Shown: positions 17,554-26,300 of the stretch, in pieces
How positions within the stretch are numbered: the stretch's first letter is position 1
Layout: the number at the start of each line of letters is the position of its first letter
Source: Desulfatitalea alkaliphila
GTDB lineage: Bacteria; Desulfobacterota; Desulfobacteria; Desulfobacterales; Desulfosarcinaceae
Assembly: GCF_022968795.1 (NCBI RefSeq)
Contig: NZ_JALJRB010000013.1
Coordinates: 56,292-120,291 of the forward strand
Direction: 5' to 3'
DNA: 64,000 nt
The notes under the pieces: model-generated
Databases searched by the model: none
What the model was told of the DNA's origin: nothing
Seen by the model: the letters and a program-made list of their open reading frames with translations, nothing else
Made by a program: the position numbers and the translations under genes

Positions 17554-18231
17554 ATGTATACCTACGAATTACCCAGTGGCATCGAGATCGAACTCAAGGA
17601 GATGACCGGTGCCGAAGAAGAACTCCTGACCAATCAGCGCCTGATCCGCAATGGAGAGGCGATCAATCAGGTGCTCAGAAACTGTACCGTCCGGCTTGGC
17701 GAGAATGACAAGCCAGCGGTGAACGATATTCTCGACCTGCTCTCGGGCGACCGCCTTTTTGCATTGGTCAAGCTGCGCCAGATTTCCCTCGGAGACGAAG
17801 TGGAACTGGAACTGACGTGCCCCAATGCCTCGTGTCGCATGACCAACTATGTGACGGTCAATCTGGAGGATCTCAAAGTCACTCCTTACACCGAGGAGCG
17901 TGAGTTTGAATTCAAGCTGCCTGGCTCCAAGAAAGCGGTCCGTTTCGGTCTGCTTGATGGCCACAAGGAAAAGCGTCTCGCCGCCTTGCGCGAGCCGAAC
18001 ATTTCATCGGCCATGATGATTCGACTCATCGAGATTGACGGGAAGGCACCCAGCAAGAAATCCCTCGCTGAGATGCCCATGCGCGACCGCAGTGCCCTGC
18101 GACAGGAAATGGCCCGGGTGGATGCCGGTATCGATACAACGGTCGAAGTCGACTGCGATGGCTGCGGCACCCGGATCAGAACACGTCTCGAGGCCGAACC
18201 GGCTTTTTTATTTCCAGGAGTTCGCTTGTAA
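17554..18231 (+). CDS. Tail assembly chaperone, short form
   Basis: 225 residues. Position between tube and tape measure, plus a -1 frameshift signal at its end, identify it as the lambda G-like chaperone that keeps the tape measure protein soluble. It carries two cysteine pairs, C89-x4-C94 and C201-x2-C204, that could form a zinc ribbon; this is not typical of lambda G and recalls baseplate-hub proteins of large myoviruses. The short form ends six residues after the slippery codons. Ribosome site AAGGAG at 17540-17545. Confidence 0.8.
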   Translation: MYTYELPSGIEIELKEMTGAEEELLTNQRLIRNGEAINQVLRNCTVRLGENDKPAVNDILDLLSGDRLFALVKLRQISLGDEVELELTCPNASCRMTNYVTVNLEDLKVTPYTEEREFEFKLPGSKKAVRFGLLDGHKEKRLAALREPNISSAMMIRLIEIDGKAPSKKSLAEMPMRDRSALRQEMARVDAGIDTTVEVDCDGCGTRIRTRLEAEPAFLFPGVRL

Positions 18232-18374
18232 GCGACAGCTTCTTTCTCGCCTATGGCGGGCTCCACTGGAGTTATCAGGAAATCCGATCACTGCCGCTCA
18301 AGCTTCGACAGCAGTTTGTGGAAGCCTTGGAGCGGCAGATTGATTTTGAACGGGAGCAAATGGATAAGCGATGA
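18204..18374 (+). CDS. -1 frameshift extension of tail chaperone (GT-like)
   Basis: The chaperone gene ends with codons gcT TTT TTA, a canonical X-XXY-YYZ slippery heptamer at 18204-18210. A slip back of one base enters an open frame that runs to a TGA at 18372-18374. It adds about 55 residues (SDSFFLAYGGLHWSYQEIR in part) in place of the last six. That frame has no ATG before 18360 and no ribosome site, so it cannot easily be translated on its own. Its stop overlaps the tape measure start. This matches the lambda G/GT arrangement. Read as join(17554..18210, 18210..18374). Confidence 0.85.
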   Translation, partial: FFISRSSLVSDSFFLAYGGLHWSYQEIRSLPLKLRQQFVEALERQIDFEREQMDKR

Positions 18375-21300
18375 TGAATAACGACCTTGGACTGGGCATT
18401 GTCGTATCGATGAAGGATGCGTTCTCACAGAACGCCCAGCGCATTGAAAGTTCGATGACAAGCCTTGACGGAACCGTCGCGGCCGCCAGTGAACGCATGA
18501 CCAGAAATCTGGATCGTATCCAGAAAGGCACCATGATGGTGGGAGCCGGTCTTGCGCTCATGGCCGCGCCTGTTGCCTTGGTCGCATCTACCGCCGCCAC
18601 TCAAAAAGCCCTCGGGGAATTAGCCTCATTGGGTGTCAAAGATCTCGGAGCCATCGAGGATGCCGCCGAATCCTTCACCAACCAGTGGTCGGGTGCCAAC
18701 AAGGCTGCCTTCATCACAGCCACATACGATGTGAAATCGGCTCTGTCTAACCTCAGCGACGAGGCCGTCGGCGTCTTCACCAACATGGCCGGTCTCACAG
18801 CCAAAGCCACCAAAGCGACCACACAGGAGATGGTCGGAACCTTCACCACGGCTTACGGCATATTCAAACCCATCATGGCGGATATGACCGACATGGAATG
18901 GGCCACCGCCTTTTCCGGAGCCATGGCCCAAACCGTGGCATCGTTCAAGACCAACGGAACCCAGATGGCCGATGCGATCAAAAACATCGGTGCCGTTGCT
19001 GCAGCCAACAACATTCCTCTGCAGGAACAGCTGGCAATCCTCGGTCAGTTGCAGACCACCATGCCGGGCTCAGAAGCGGGAACGCTCTACAAGGCATTCA
19101 TCATGAAAGCGGCCGAGGCTGGTGATCAGCTCGGGCTCTCGTTTACCGATACAACCGGCCGTCTCAAAGGCGTCATTCCCATTTTGCAGGAGATCAAACA
19201 GCAGTTTCCGGATTTGTCACAGGCCGCAGCTCAGGTGAAGCTGAAGAAAGCCTTTGGTTCCGATGAAGCGGTCAAGTTCCTCCTGCAGATGGCGGCCGGA
19301 ACGGAATCGCTCGAAAGCAATATCAAGTCAGTCGGCACAGCCATGAAAACCGGGACAGCCGTCACCAATCAGATGGCCAGTGCCATGAATCAGGATATCG
19401 GAGCTCAGTTCGGATTGATCCGGCAGCAGATGTCCAACCTGACCGAGATATTGGGTCGCACCTTGCTGCCAGTCGTGACCCCGGTGATGAACGGCATTTC
19501 CCGCTTCATTCTGTTCCTGCAGAAACTGGCCAAATCCATGCCCGGAGTCACCCGGGTAGTTTTGACGCTCTCCATGGCGCTTGGAGCGGTGCTGGTCGTT
19601 GCCGGAGCGGTCACTTCGGCTGTTGGACTGGTCGGACTCATGCTTCCGGCAATCAAGGCCGGGTTCGTCGCCATCAGTGCAGCGGCCGCAGGTGTCGGCT
19701 CTGCCATTGCTACATACTTTCTGCCGGTCACCGCCGCTATTGCGGGTGTGGTGTTGGCGGTCTATCTGTTGAAACGGGCATGGGAGACAAACTTCGGAGG
19801 AATCCGCGATGTGGTGCTCGGGACGTGGAACAAGATCAAACTGGTCTTCGAGGGCGTGAAGACGCTCATCTCATCTTTGAGCGGCTCCTCCGGCCAGATG
19901 TCAGCCGAGCTTGCCAACCGGCTCAAGTCAGCCGGGCTCCTCGGTTTTGTCGTGACCGTCTTCAAGGTCTATTACCGGGTGCGGGAATACCTGTCCGGGC
20001 TGTGGGAAGCCTTCTCACATGCCTTCGGTCGAATCCGGGCCATTCTCGAACCGGCCGTAAAGGCAATGATTTCAGCCTATGCGACCCTCTACAAAGCCAT
20101 CTTCTCGGTGGTGGAAATATTTGGTGTCTCGGCCAATTCAGTGGATGGATCGGCGTGGCGAAAGTTTGGTTCCGTGGTCGGAACGGTTGCCGGTGTTCTG
20201 CTGCAGGGCTTGGCCTATGCACTCCGCATCGTGGTATGGAATATCACGATGGTTGTCAAAGCGCTCGCCATTGTGGTGAGAAGCGTCGTCTGGGTCGGCA
20301 AGGTGATCGTCGGCTCACTGATCTATGCCACCAAATTCATCTATAAATTTCTGCTTCCGGTCCGACTGATTGCTCAGGCGTTTGTGGCTGCCGGGAAGAT
20401 TATCTATTCCGTCTGGCAGATACTGACCGGAGATGTCTCCCTGCTGGATGGTTTGAAGGCCATTGGCGGAGCGGTCTTCGATTTTCTGGCTACTCCATTC
20501 AGATGGGCTCGCGATGTTATCAGCGGCGTCTGGAACTTCATCACCTCGGTTTTCGACGGGATGGTTCGATTCTTTGTTGCTGCCGGTGAACGTATCGTCA
20601 GTGTCTTCATGAACCTGCCGCTCGTCAGCACTTTGCGGAATCTGTTCGCCACAGTGAGAAGCTTCTTCTCAGGCGACATGACCTTTTTCGAGGCCGGGAA
20701 AAAGATGCTCGTCACGCTGGGTGGAGGCATCTGGTCGGCGGTTACCTATCCATTCCGCATGTTGAAAAGTGCCCTCGGCAAGCTGCGAAGCCTGCTGCCG
20801 TTCTCTGATGCCAAGGAAGGTCCGCTATCGACCCTGACAGCATCAGGTAAAGCACTGCTCACAACTCTGGCGGATGGAATGCTTTCCACACTGGCATTGC
20901 CTGCAAAAGTGTTCTCCTTTGCGGCTCGTGGAGTTCTGTCTGCACTGTCTGGTGTCTGGAACGGGCTCAAATCAGCGGGCCAGACCGCAATGAATCTGCT
21001 TGCTGCTCCTTTCAGAACGGCGGGCAATCTCTGGGGTTCACTGGTTGACGGTGCCGGAGCAATTGTCTCCAAAGCCGGTGGGCTGATCAAAGGTGCGTTG
21101 AGCAATCTCATCCCGGAACTGTCTTTGCCGGATTCATGGAGTGGTGTCTGGAATAAGCTGACTGCCGGTGCCACGGCGGTTAAACAGACGTTCTCCGCCA
21201 CCTTCAGCGGGCTGAAAAACATCATTGGCTCGGGGATCTCTGCGGTAGCTGAAAAAGGAACAGCCCTCTGGAGCCAGGTTAAGTCCGGTGTGGGTGGTGT

Positions 21301-22039
21301 CATTCAGTCGGTGAAACAGAAAGCCTCCGGACTGCTCAGTGGTGCGTGGACTGGTATCAAGTCCTTGTTTTCCTCTTTATCGGCACCTGAAGCCAAAGCT
21401 GCCCCCAAATTGCAGACCGCTTCCGCTAAACCTGCTGTTGTGCAGCAAAGCGCCGGTCGATTCGCTCTGATTCCGAGTCTCGATAAAAAGCTCATCCCGA
21501 CGGTGTTTTCCGCCGTGCTTATGCTTTCGCCGGTCATGGCTTCGGCAATGCCGGTCGTGAATGCAGGGCCAGCCGGAGCAGCCGACATTACACAGAAAAT
21601 TCCGGTAAGTAAGCCTTATCAGTTCCCGGACGCCATTGCGGCTCCTTCGGTTCCGCCGGTTACCATTGCCGGGCAGATCGCCCCCTCGATGGGGATGATT
21701 CCCGCGTTGAGTATTCCGGCTGATGTCAGAGCTTCCGTGGATACGGTCGGGACTGGCATGTTGCAGGAGGTCAATGCCTCTTCGGTAATGCAGCCGGAAC
21801 TGCATCCGCCTGAAAAGCTGGCAGCGGCAAGAACGAATTCGTTTGTATCACCGCCTGCAGGCCAGCAGGAAGGCCCCGATATGACCAGCCTTCTGGAGGC
21901 GCTGCTGAACAAGCTCGATGCGCTTTCGGAACGACCCGTGGAGGTTTCCGTGGCCACGCATATCGATGGACGTCAGGTGGCCGAGGCGGTCTACAAGGAC
22001 CTCCGGGAACGAAAAATAAGAAACTATGAAACCCTGTGA
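18371..22039 (+). CDS. Tail tape measure protein
   Basis: 1222 residues, the longest tail gene. Residues ~1-390 are helical with the usual TP901-type N-terminal region. Residues ~393-465 and ~600-700 are strongly hydrophobic, expected for the membrane-inserting part, followed by a Gly/Ser/Ala-rich amphipathic tract and a proline-rich C-terminal region (~1080-1190). At the commonly used 1.5 angstrom per residue this predicts a tail near 180 nm. Two ATGs are adjacent (18371, 18374). The gene carries a copy of the repeated promoter-like element near its 3' end. Confidence 0.92.
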   Translation: MMNNDLGLGIVVSMKDAFSQNAQRIESSMTSLDGTVAAASERMTRNLDRIQKGTMMVGAGLALMAAPVALVASTAATQKALGELASLGVKDLGAIEDAAESFTNQWSGANKAAFITATYDVKSALSNLSDEAVGVFTNMAGLTAKATKATTQEMVGTFTTAYGIFKPIMADMTDMEWATAFSGAMAQTVASFKTNGTQMADAIKNIGAVAAANNIPLQEQLAILGQLQTTMPGSEAGTLYKAFIMKAAEAGDQLGLSFTDTTGRLKGVIPILQEIKQQFPDLSQAAAQVKLKKAFGSDEAVKFLLQMAAGTESLESNIKSVGTAMKTGTAVTNQMASAMNQDIGAQFGLIRQQMSNLTEILGRTLLPVVTPVMNGISRFILFLQKLAKSMPGVTRVVLTLSMALGAVLVVAGAVTSAVGLVGLMLPAIKAGFVAISAAAAGVGSAIATYFLPVTAAIAGVVLAVYLLKRAWETNFGGIRDVVLGTWNKIKLVFEGVKTLISSLSGSSGQMSAELANRLKSAGLLGFVVTVFKVYYRVREYLSGLWEAFSHAFGRIRAILEPAVKAMISAYATLYKAIFSVVEIFGVSANSVDGSAWRKFGSVVGTVAGVLLQGLAYALRIVVWNITMVVKALAIVVRSVVWVGKVIVGSLIYATKFIYKFLLPVRLIAQAFVAAGKIIYSVWQILTGDVSLLDGLKAIGGAVFDFLATPFRWARDVISGVWNFITSVFDGMVRFFVAAGERIVSVFMNLPLVSTLRNLFATVRSFFSGDMTFFEAGKKMLVTLGGGIWSAVTYPFRMLKSALGKLRSLLPFSDAKEGPLSTLTASGKALLTTLADGMLSTLALPAKVFSFAARGVLSALSGVWNGLKSAGQTAMNLLAAPFRTAGNLWGSLVDGAGAIVSKAGGLIKGALSNLIPELSLPDSWSGVWNKLTAGATAVKQTFSATFSGLKNIIGSGISAVAEKGTALWSQVKSGVGGVIQSVKQKASGLLSGAWTGIKSLFSSLSAPEAKAAPKLQTASAKPAVVQQSAGRFALIPSLDKKLIPTVFSAVLMLSPVMASAMPVVNAGPAGAADITQKIPVSKPYQFPDAIAAPSVPPVTIAGQIAPSMGMIPALSIPADVRASVDTVGTGMLQEVNASSVMQPELHPPEKLAAARTNSFVSPPAGQQEGPDMTSLLEALLNKLDALSERPVEVSVATHIDGRQVAEAVYKDLRERKIRNYETL
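21582..21612 (+). promoter_or_regulatory. Promoter-like element inside tape measure gene, copy F
   Basis: CCGACA at 21582 and CCGGTAAGTAA at 21602-21612, again exactly 20 bp apart, but within coding sequence (the part read ADITQKIPVSK). The next gene starts about 435 bases downstream. Because the codons do not require these bases, the exact match in a coding context favours a DNA-level promoter over a leader-RNA element. Confidence 0.6.
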
Positions 22040-22047
22040 GGCAACCG

Positions 22048-22362
22048 ATGAAAAGAGTGTTTATTTGCAGCCCCTTTGCCGGGGACATTGAAAGAAACGT
22101 TGAAGTGGCCAAAAAGCTGTGCCGCATGGCCATGGACCAAGGCTATGCGCCATTCGCGCCACACCTGTTGTATCCCCGCTTTGTCGATGACCACGATCCG
22201 CAACAGCGTTCCGCCGGTATCAGCTGCGGACTCGCTTACATGGAGACCTGCTCTGAAGTCTGGGCGTTTACCGGAAACGGTATTTCCAAGGGGATGCAGC
22301 AGGAGTTGTCCCATGCCAGAGAGATTGGCCAGACGATCGTTGAAATCCACGAGGTTGAATGA
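22048..22362 (+). CDS. DUF4406-like, nucleoside deoxyribosyltransferase-fold protein
   Basis: 104 residues starting MKRVFICSPFAG, followed by a Rossmann-like alternation and EVWAFTGNGISKGMQQE near residue 70. This is the pattern of DUF4406 proteins, relatives of nucleoside 2-deoxyribosyltransferases that bind nucleotides or nucleoside derivatives. An enzyme of this type among tail genes is unexpected. The ATG at 22048 has only a weak GAGG upstream; GTG at 22036 is an in-frame alternative. The stop overlaps the next start (ATGA). Confidence 0.75.
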   Translation: MKRVFICSPFAGDIERNVEVAKKLCRMAMDQGYAPFAPHLLYPRFVDDHDPQQRSAGISCGLAYMETCSEVWAFTGNGISKGMQQELSHAREIGQTIVEIHEVE

Positions 22363-22832
22363 TGGCTTGGGACCGGCAACCGATAAAGGGATATCTGGTC
22401 GATGCCGATACCGGCGAGCGACTGGAATTCCAATACAACCCCAACAATATCAGCGATGAAAAATCGACCAGCTATGCCTCCATCAAGATTCCCGGCATGA
22501 GTCACCCTCGTTATCAGTACGTGGCCGGTGAACCACGCCGGATCACCTTCAAGATCGAACTGTTCAAGGGTCCGGTAAAACAGAAAGTTGACTGGTTGCG
22601 GTCTCTGCAATACCCGGAGCACGCTGGCAGCATGCTCAAAAATGCGCCGCACCGGGTCATTCTCATTTTCGGTGATCTCTATCCCGGCGTGACCTGCATT
22701 GTCAGACAGGTGAAGGCCCGCTTTTTCGGCCTCTTTGACCAGACCAATCTCGCTCCACAGCGGGCCGAGGTGGATATCTCCCTCGAAGAATACGTCGATC
22801 AATCGGTCAGCTGGTCGGAGGTGCGCTCATGA
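22359..22832 (+). CDS. Tail/baseplate tube-cap protein (CIS tube-like)
   Basis: 157 residues. The start, GYLVDADTGERLEFQYNPNNISDEKS, and later AGEPRRITFKIELF are typical of the proteins that bridge tail tube and baseplate hub in phages and contractile injection systems, often annotated with a LysM-adjacent tube domain. It overlaps the DUF4406 gene by four bases and the LysM-like gene by four. Adjacent ATGs at 22359 and 22362 are both possible. Confidence 0.8.
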   Translation: MMAWDRQPIKGYLVDADTGERLEFQYNPNNISDEKSTSYASIKIPGMSHPRYQYVAGEPRRITFKIELFKGPVKQKVDWLRSLQYPEHAGSMLKNAPHRVILIFGDLYPGVTCIVRQVKARFFGLFDQTNLAPQRAEVDISLEEYVDQSVSWSEVRS

Positions 22833-23119
22833 TCGGCAAGGATTCCAGATACGCAAAGTGTCTCCGGTATAGAGACAGTGACGGTGATTCCCTTGGCATG
22901 CGGTTTCCGATCGATACATCCCCGCGATTCGATGACCGCTTTCATAGCGTGACCGACGGTGACCGGCTGGACCTTTTGGCCCACAGGTATCTGGGAGAGG
23001 CAAAGCTCTGGTGGCTCATCTGTGATTACAACGACATCTTTTTTCCCCTTGAACTGACGCCGGGCATGCTGCTTCGCATCCCTTCCATGGACCACGTCAG
23101 CATGCACATTCTCGACTGA
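22829..23119 (+). CDS. LysM-like baseplate protein (gp53-like)
   Basis: 96 residues. The segment FHSVTDGDRLDLLAHRYLG, followed by LWWLICDYND and LTPGMLLRIP, is the LysM-like fold found in baseplate wedge/hub proteins such as T4 gp53 and in injection systems. It overlaps the preceding gene by four bases and is immediately followed by the next promoter-like element. Expected to connect hub and wedge. Confidence 0.85.
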   Translation: MIGKDSRYAKCLRYRDSDGDSLGMRFPIDTSPRFDDRFHSVTDGDRLDLLAHRYLGEAKLWWLICDYNDIFFPLELTPGMLLRIPSMDHVSMHILD

Positions 23120-23122
23120 GCC

Positions 23123-23153
23123 CCGACACTCCAGCGGCTCTTCCGGTATGTAA
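23123..23153 (+). promoter_or_regulatory. Repeated phage promoter-like element, copy D
   Basis: CCGACAC at 23123 and CCGGTATGTAA at 23143-23153, spacing 20 bp, with one base changed from the consensus (AAG to ATG). A short hairpin GCAG/CTGC lies at 23154-23165, and GCCGGAG at 23171-23177 is the ribosome site of the gpD-like gene. It begins four bases after a stop codon. Confidence 0.65.
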
Positions 23154-23183
23154 GCAGTGAACTGCGAACAGCCGGAGACGTGC

Positions 23184-24449
23184 ATGGAACTCGATACATT
23201 CAAACCGACATTTTTGATTCAGATAGAGGGCAAATCGCTCTCAAAGGATATTACTCAGGAGATCACTTCTTTTGTCTTCACCGACAATGAAGAGGAACTG
23301 GATGTCCTCGAGCTGTCCATCACTAACCGCAACCTGCAGTTTGTAGATGACTCGCTTTTTCAGGAAGGCAACGAGATCATTGCCCGGTTCGGTTATGTGG
23401 GAAATCTCTCTCCACGCAAGAAGGCCGTCATCAAGGACATCGATTACGATTTCCCTGAAAACGGCGACCCCACCATCCGTATCAAAGCCTACGACAAAGG
23501 CTTCAAGCTGGCCGGAAAAGAAAACCAGAAGGTCTGGCAGAAACCTGCGCCGGGCATTCTCTACTCCGAAATTGCCGAGCAGATCGCTTCCGCCAATGGC
23601 CTCAAGCCGGTCGTGACGCCCACGAAGGGCCACCACCTTCGCGTAACCCAGAGCAATCAGTCCGACGCCGTCTTTCTCAAAGAACTGGCAACCAAGGCCC
23701 GTGACCGGGATGGTCAGGGTGTCAGCGGCTACTCCTTTTTCATTCAGGACGATGAGCTCCATTTCCATCCGAGGGAACTGGAACAGGCTCCGCTTTTGAC
23801 GCTGGAATATTTCACCGACCGTAAAGGCGTCCTGCGTTCTTTCAGACCATCGACCCAATCACAGGGAGCCAAAGGAGCCGGGGTCGAAACCAAATCAGTC
23901 GGTGTCGATCCACGCAAAAAGGATGTGGTGGAACATAAAGCCAACAATGCCACAACTCCCGAACGGACCTCGCTGGGTAAGCAGACTTATCTGGTAGATG
24001 GCAATACCGGTGAAGGCAGCTTCAAAGAGCAGGAAACCGGACAGGTCGTTCCCGCCTACGAGCGCTCCGAAGCCTTCCATGAAGAACCGGCACAGGAGCC
24101 TGCTCAGGATACAGCCGAAGGCAAATTCAGAGAGGCCGAACTCAAACAGGTGGAGGCCACCGCCGCTACCATCGGCATTCCCTCACTGCGGGCCAAAAAG
24201 AACCTCGAAGTGAAAGGCGTGGGCCGGAAGTTTTCCGGCATTTACTACTGCCACTCGGTTCGCCACAGCATCGGTTCATCCGGCTATTCCTGTGAAATCA
24301 AACTCAAAAAGAACGCCCTTGGCAAAGGTGCAGGAGACAAGTCCGCCCAGACCAAGGGAAAACCAAACGATAAAGAAGCACCGGCAACCCCGCAGAATGA
24401 GCCACCGGCCATGGTGACCATCAATGCGGATTCCGGTGCTGTTTCTTAG
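23184..24449 (+). CDS. Baseplate hub protein (late control gpD-like)
   Basis: 421 residues. The N-terminal TFLIQIEGKSLSKDITQEI, FVFTDNEEELDVLELSI, EIIARFGYVG and later KGFKLAGKEN and SVRHSIGSSGYSCEIKL correspond to the gpD/gp27/VgrG-N hub that forms the trimer at the tail tip. The central region (~residues 220-330) and the tail (~390-421) are low-complexity and charged, probably linkers. GGAG six bases before ATG 23184 decides the start over an upstream in-frame GTG. Operon partner of the spike gene downstream. Confidence 0.9.
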   Translation: MELDTFKPTFLIQIEGKSLSKDITQEITSFVFTDNEEELDVLELSITNRNLQFVDDSLFQEGNEIIARFGYVGNLSPRKKAVIKDIDYDFPENGDPTIRIKAYDKGFKLAGKENQKVWQKPAPGILYSEIAEQIASANGLKPVVTPTKGHHLRVTQSNQSDAVFLKELATKARDRDGQGVSGYSFFIQDDELHFHPRELEQAPLLTLEYFTDRKGVLRSFRPSTQSQGAKGAGVETKSVGVDPRKKDVVEHKANNATTPERTSLGKQTYLVDGNTGEGSFKEQETGQVVPAYERSEAFHEEPAQEPAQDTAEGKFREAELKQVEATAATIGIPSLRAKKNLEVKGVGRKFSGIYYCHSVRHSIGSSGYSCEIKLKKNALGKGAGDKSAQTKGKPNDKEAPATPQNEPPAMVTINADSGAVS

Positions 24450-24457
24450 GAGGAACC

Positions 24458-24835
24458 ATGGGAGATCTGAGTAAAAATTTCAGCCGGTCCGAATTTGCCT
24501 GCAAGGGAACCAACTGCTGCGGGCATTCGGCTCCGGTGCATCCCGAATTGATTTCGGCGATTCAGACACTGCGCGATCAATTGAACCTGCCGTTGAGCAT
24601 CACCAGCGGCTTTCGCTGTAACCGGCACAATGAGTCTGTTGGTGGAGCAGCCCAAAGTTTTCACACCTTGGGAATGGCTGCCGATGTCGCCTGCCCGGAT
24701 GGACTGACAGCCGAAGACCTGGCTCGTGCAGCGGAAACCATTCCGGCCTTTCAACAAGGCGGCATCGGAATCTATCCGTCATGGGTCCATCTCGATGTCC
24801 GGACAACCGGGAAAGCGAGGTGGCGTAATGACTGA
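24458..24835 (+). CDS. M15-type zinc peptidase (tail-associated muramyl peptidase)
   Basis: 125 residues. Zinc-site residues of the M15A family are visible: H69 and D76 in SFHTLGMAADV, and H111 in WVHLDV; SGFRC precedes them. Expected to cut peptide cross-bridges of peptidoglycan during entry or release. There is no signal peptide, and its place between hub and spike genes favours a structural, tail-mounted enzyme. Four N-terminal cysteines or histidines (CKGTNCCGH) might bind a second metal. It overlaps the next gene by eight bases. Confidence 0.88.
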   Translation: MGDLSKNFSRSEFACKGTNCCGHSAPVHPELISAIQTLRDQLNLPLSITSGFRCNRHNESVGGAAQSFHTLGMAADVACPDGLTAEDLARAAETIPAFQQGGIGIYPSWVHLDVRTTGKARWRND

Positions 24836-25247
24836 GTTTCAAAAGACCGTCACCGTCGGCTCGGGAATCGGACTGAACGGGCCTTTGCAGTTTGAACTGC
24901 TGCCCAATGGCCGCAGTGCCCGTCTGATCAAAGACTACAAGGTCAGGATCTCTGACAGCCGAACCATTATCGTGCCTGCCGGATTTGAAACGGATTTTGC
25001 ATCTGTACCGCGTCTGTTCTGGCGAATTGTGCCGCCATGGGGACGCTATTCTCCGGCTGCCGTTGTGCATGACTTTCTCTATCACACCGGACTGGTGACC
25101 CGAGTTGAAGCCGACCGCATATTTCTCGACCTGATGACCAAGCTCGGTGTTCCGGCATGGAAACGCCGACTGATGTATTGGGCTGTTCGCGTGGGTGGCT
25201 GGAATGCTTGGAATGACAGCCGCCGGAGGGAAGGCAGCCATGCTTGA
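24828..25247 (+). CDS. DUF1353 family protein
   Basis: 139 residues. AGFETDFASVPRLFWRIVPPWGRY followed by AAVVHDFLYHTG (read in parts) is the DUF1353 signature. The family is common in phages next to cell-wall peptidases and baseplate genes; its biochemical function is not established. The start is the ATG at 24828, inside the end of the peptidase gene. A longer upstream frame exists but lacks a ribosome site. Confidence 0.85.
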   Translation: MTEFQKTVTVGSGIGLNGPLQFELLPNGRSARLIKDYKVRISDSRTIIVPAGFETDFASVPRLFWRIVPPWGRYSPAAVVHDFLYHTGLVTRVEADRIFLDLMTKLGVPAWKRRLMYWAVRVGGWNAWNDSRRREGSHA

Positions 25248-26289
25248 AACCTCCGATAAACAGACAGAAGAACGCTACCGCAACCGCTGGTACGGCAAGT
25301 ACCGGGCTTTTGTCCGGGACAACAATGATCCGGAACGGCTCGGTAGGGTTCGGCTCGAAATCCCTGCAGTGTTGGGTACGGGCCGCGAAAACTGGTCGGA
25401 TTGGGCATCTCCCTGCTTTCCGTATGGCGGCAATGATGATTGCGGCATGTTCCTCGTGCCTGAAGAAGGTGCTTCGGTTTGGGCCGAGTTTGAAGGCGGC
25501 ATTGTTCAATATCCGATTTGGACCGGAGTCTGGCTCGCGGGAAGTAATCCCGGCGAACAGCCGGAGGAATCCAAACGAACCTGCAGCAATGCCTTCTGTC
25601 ATGACTGCGAGGACAAGCTGGAGCACCAGAGCAATCCCCACGACAATCTCGAACACCGGAAATACCATGGCCATCCGGAATACTACTGCCCGCGTTTCAG
25701 GGTGCTGATGAAGACGGAAACCGGGCACACCATTCTGGCCGATGACCGTGATGGTGATGAAATGATGCGCCTGATCGACCGGGCCGGTCAGATCCTCACC
25801 ATGGAAGCCAAGGTCAAACCGGAAATGCAGAGTGGCAACGCCCTCAGACGCGGTACCAAGGATGCTGAAAAAGGCGACCAGCTGGATATCGCTTCACAGA
25901 TCGTCGGATCAAAAGCCCGGGTCCAACTCACGGACCTCTGCCGTCAGCAGGTGCTGCTGGAGGCATGGCAGGACAAGGAAAAGATTCACATCCTCTCCTG
26001 CGACAAGGGCCGTTCCCGCTGGCAAAAGATTCTGATTGATACCACCAAAGGCCGGGAAAAGGTTCACATCTGGGGACTCAACGGTACGCAGGAAATCCTG
26101 ATCGACTCCACCAAAGGCGCTGAACAGATCCGTCTGACCGACAAAGCCGGACAGGTGGTCAGAATGAACGCGGCTCCGGGAACGGAAAGCATCAGCGCAA
26201 CCGACAAGGCGGGAAGCCTCATTTTCATGGATGGTGTTGTCGGCAACATCATCATCAAATCGACAAACCAAGTATTGATTAACACATAA
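25240..26289 (+). CDS. Baseplate spike protein (gpV/gp5-like)
   Basis: 349 residues. The N-terminal OB-fold appears as YGKYRAFVRDNNDPERLGRV then RLEIPAV, with EEGASVWAEFEGG and YPIWTGVWL, as in T4 gp5-N and P2 gpV. Residues ~180-349 contain repeating strands (IHILSCDKGRSRWQKILIDT, VHIWGLNGTQEILIDST, IRLTDKAGQVVRMN) consistent with a trimeric beta-helix needle. The ATG at 25240 follows GGAGGGAAGG and overlaps DUF1353 by eight bases. It would sit on the gpD-like hub and be tipped by the PAAR protein downstream. Confidence 0.9.
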   Translation: MLETSDKQTEERYRNRWYGKYRAFVRDNNDPERLGRVRLEIPAVLGTGRENWSDWASPCFPYGGNDDCGMFLVPEEGASVWAEFEGGIVQYPIWTGVWLAGSNPGEQPEESKRTCSNAFCHDCEDKLEHQSNPHDNLEHRKYHGHPEYYCPRFRVLMKTETGHTILADDRDGDEMMRLIDRAGQILTMEAKVKPEMQSGNALRRGTKDAEKGDQLDIASQIVGSKARVQLTDLCRQQVLLEAWQDKEKIHILSCDKGRSRWQKILIDTTKGREKVHIWGLNGTQEILIDSTKGAEQIRLTDKAGQVVRMNAAPGTESISATDKAGSLIFMDGVVGNIIIKSTNQVLINT

Positions 26290-26300
26290 GGGAACATTGC

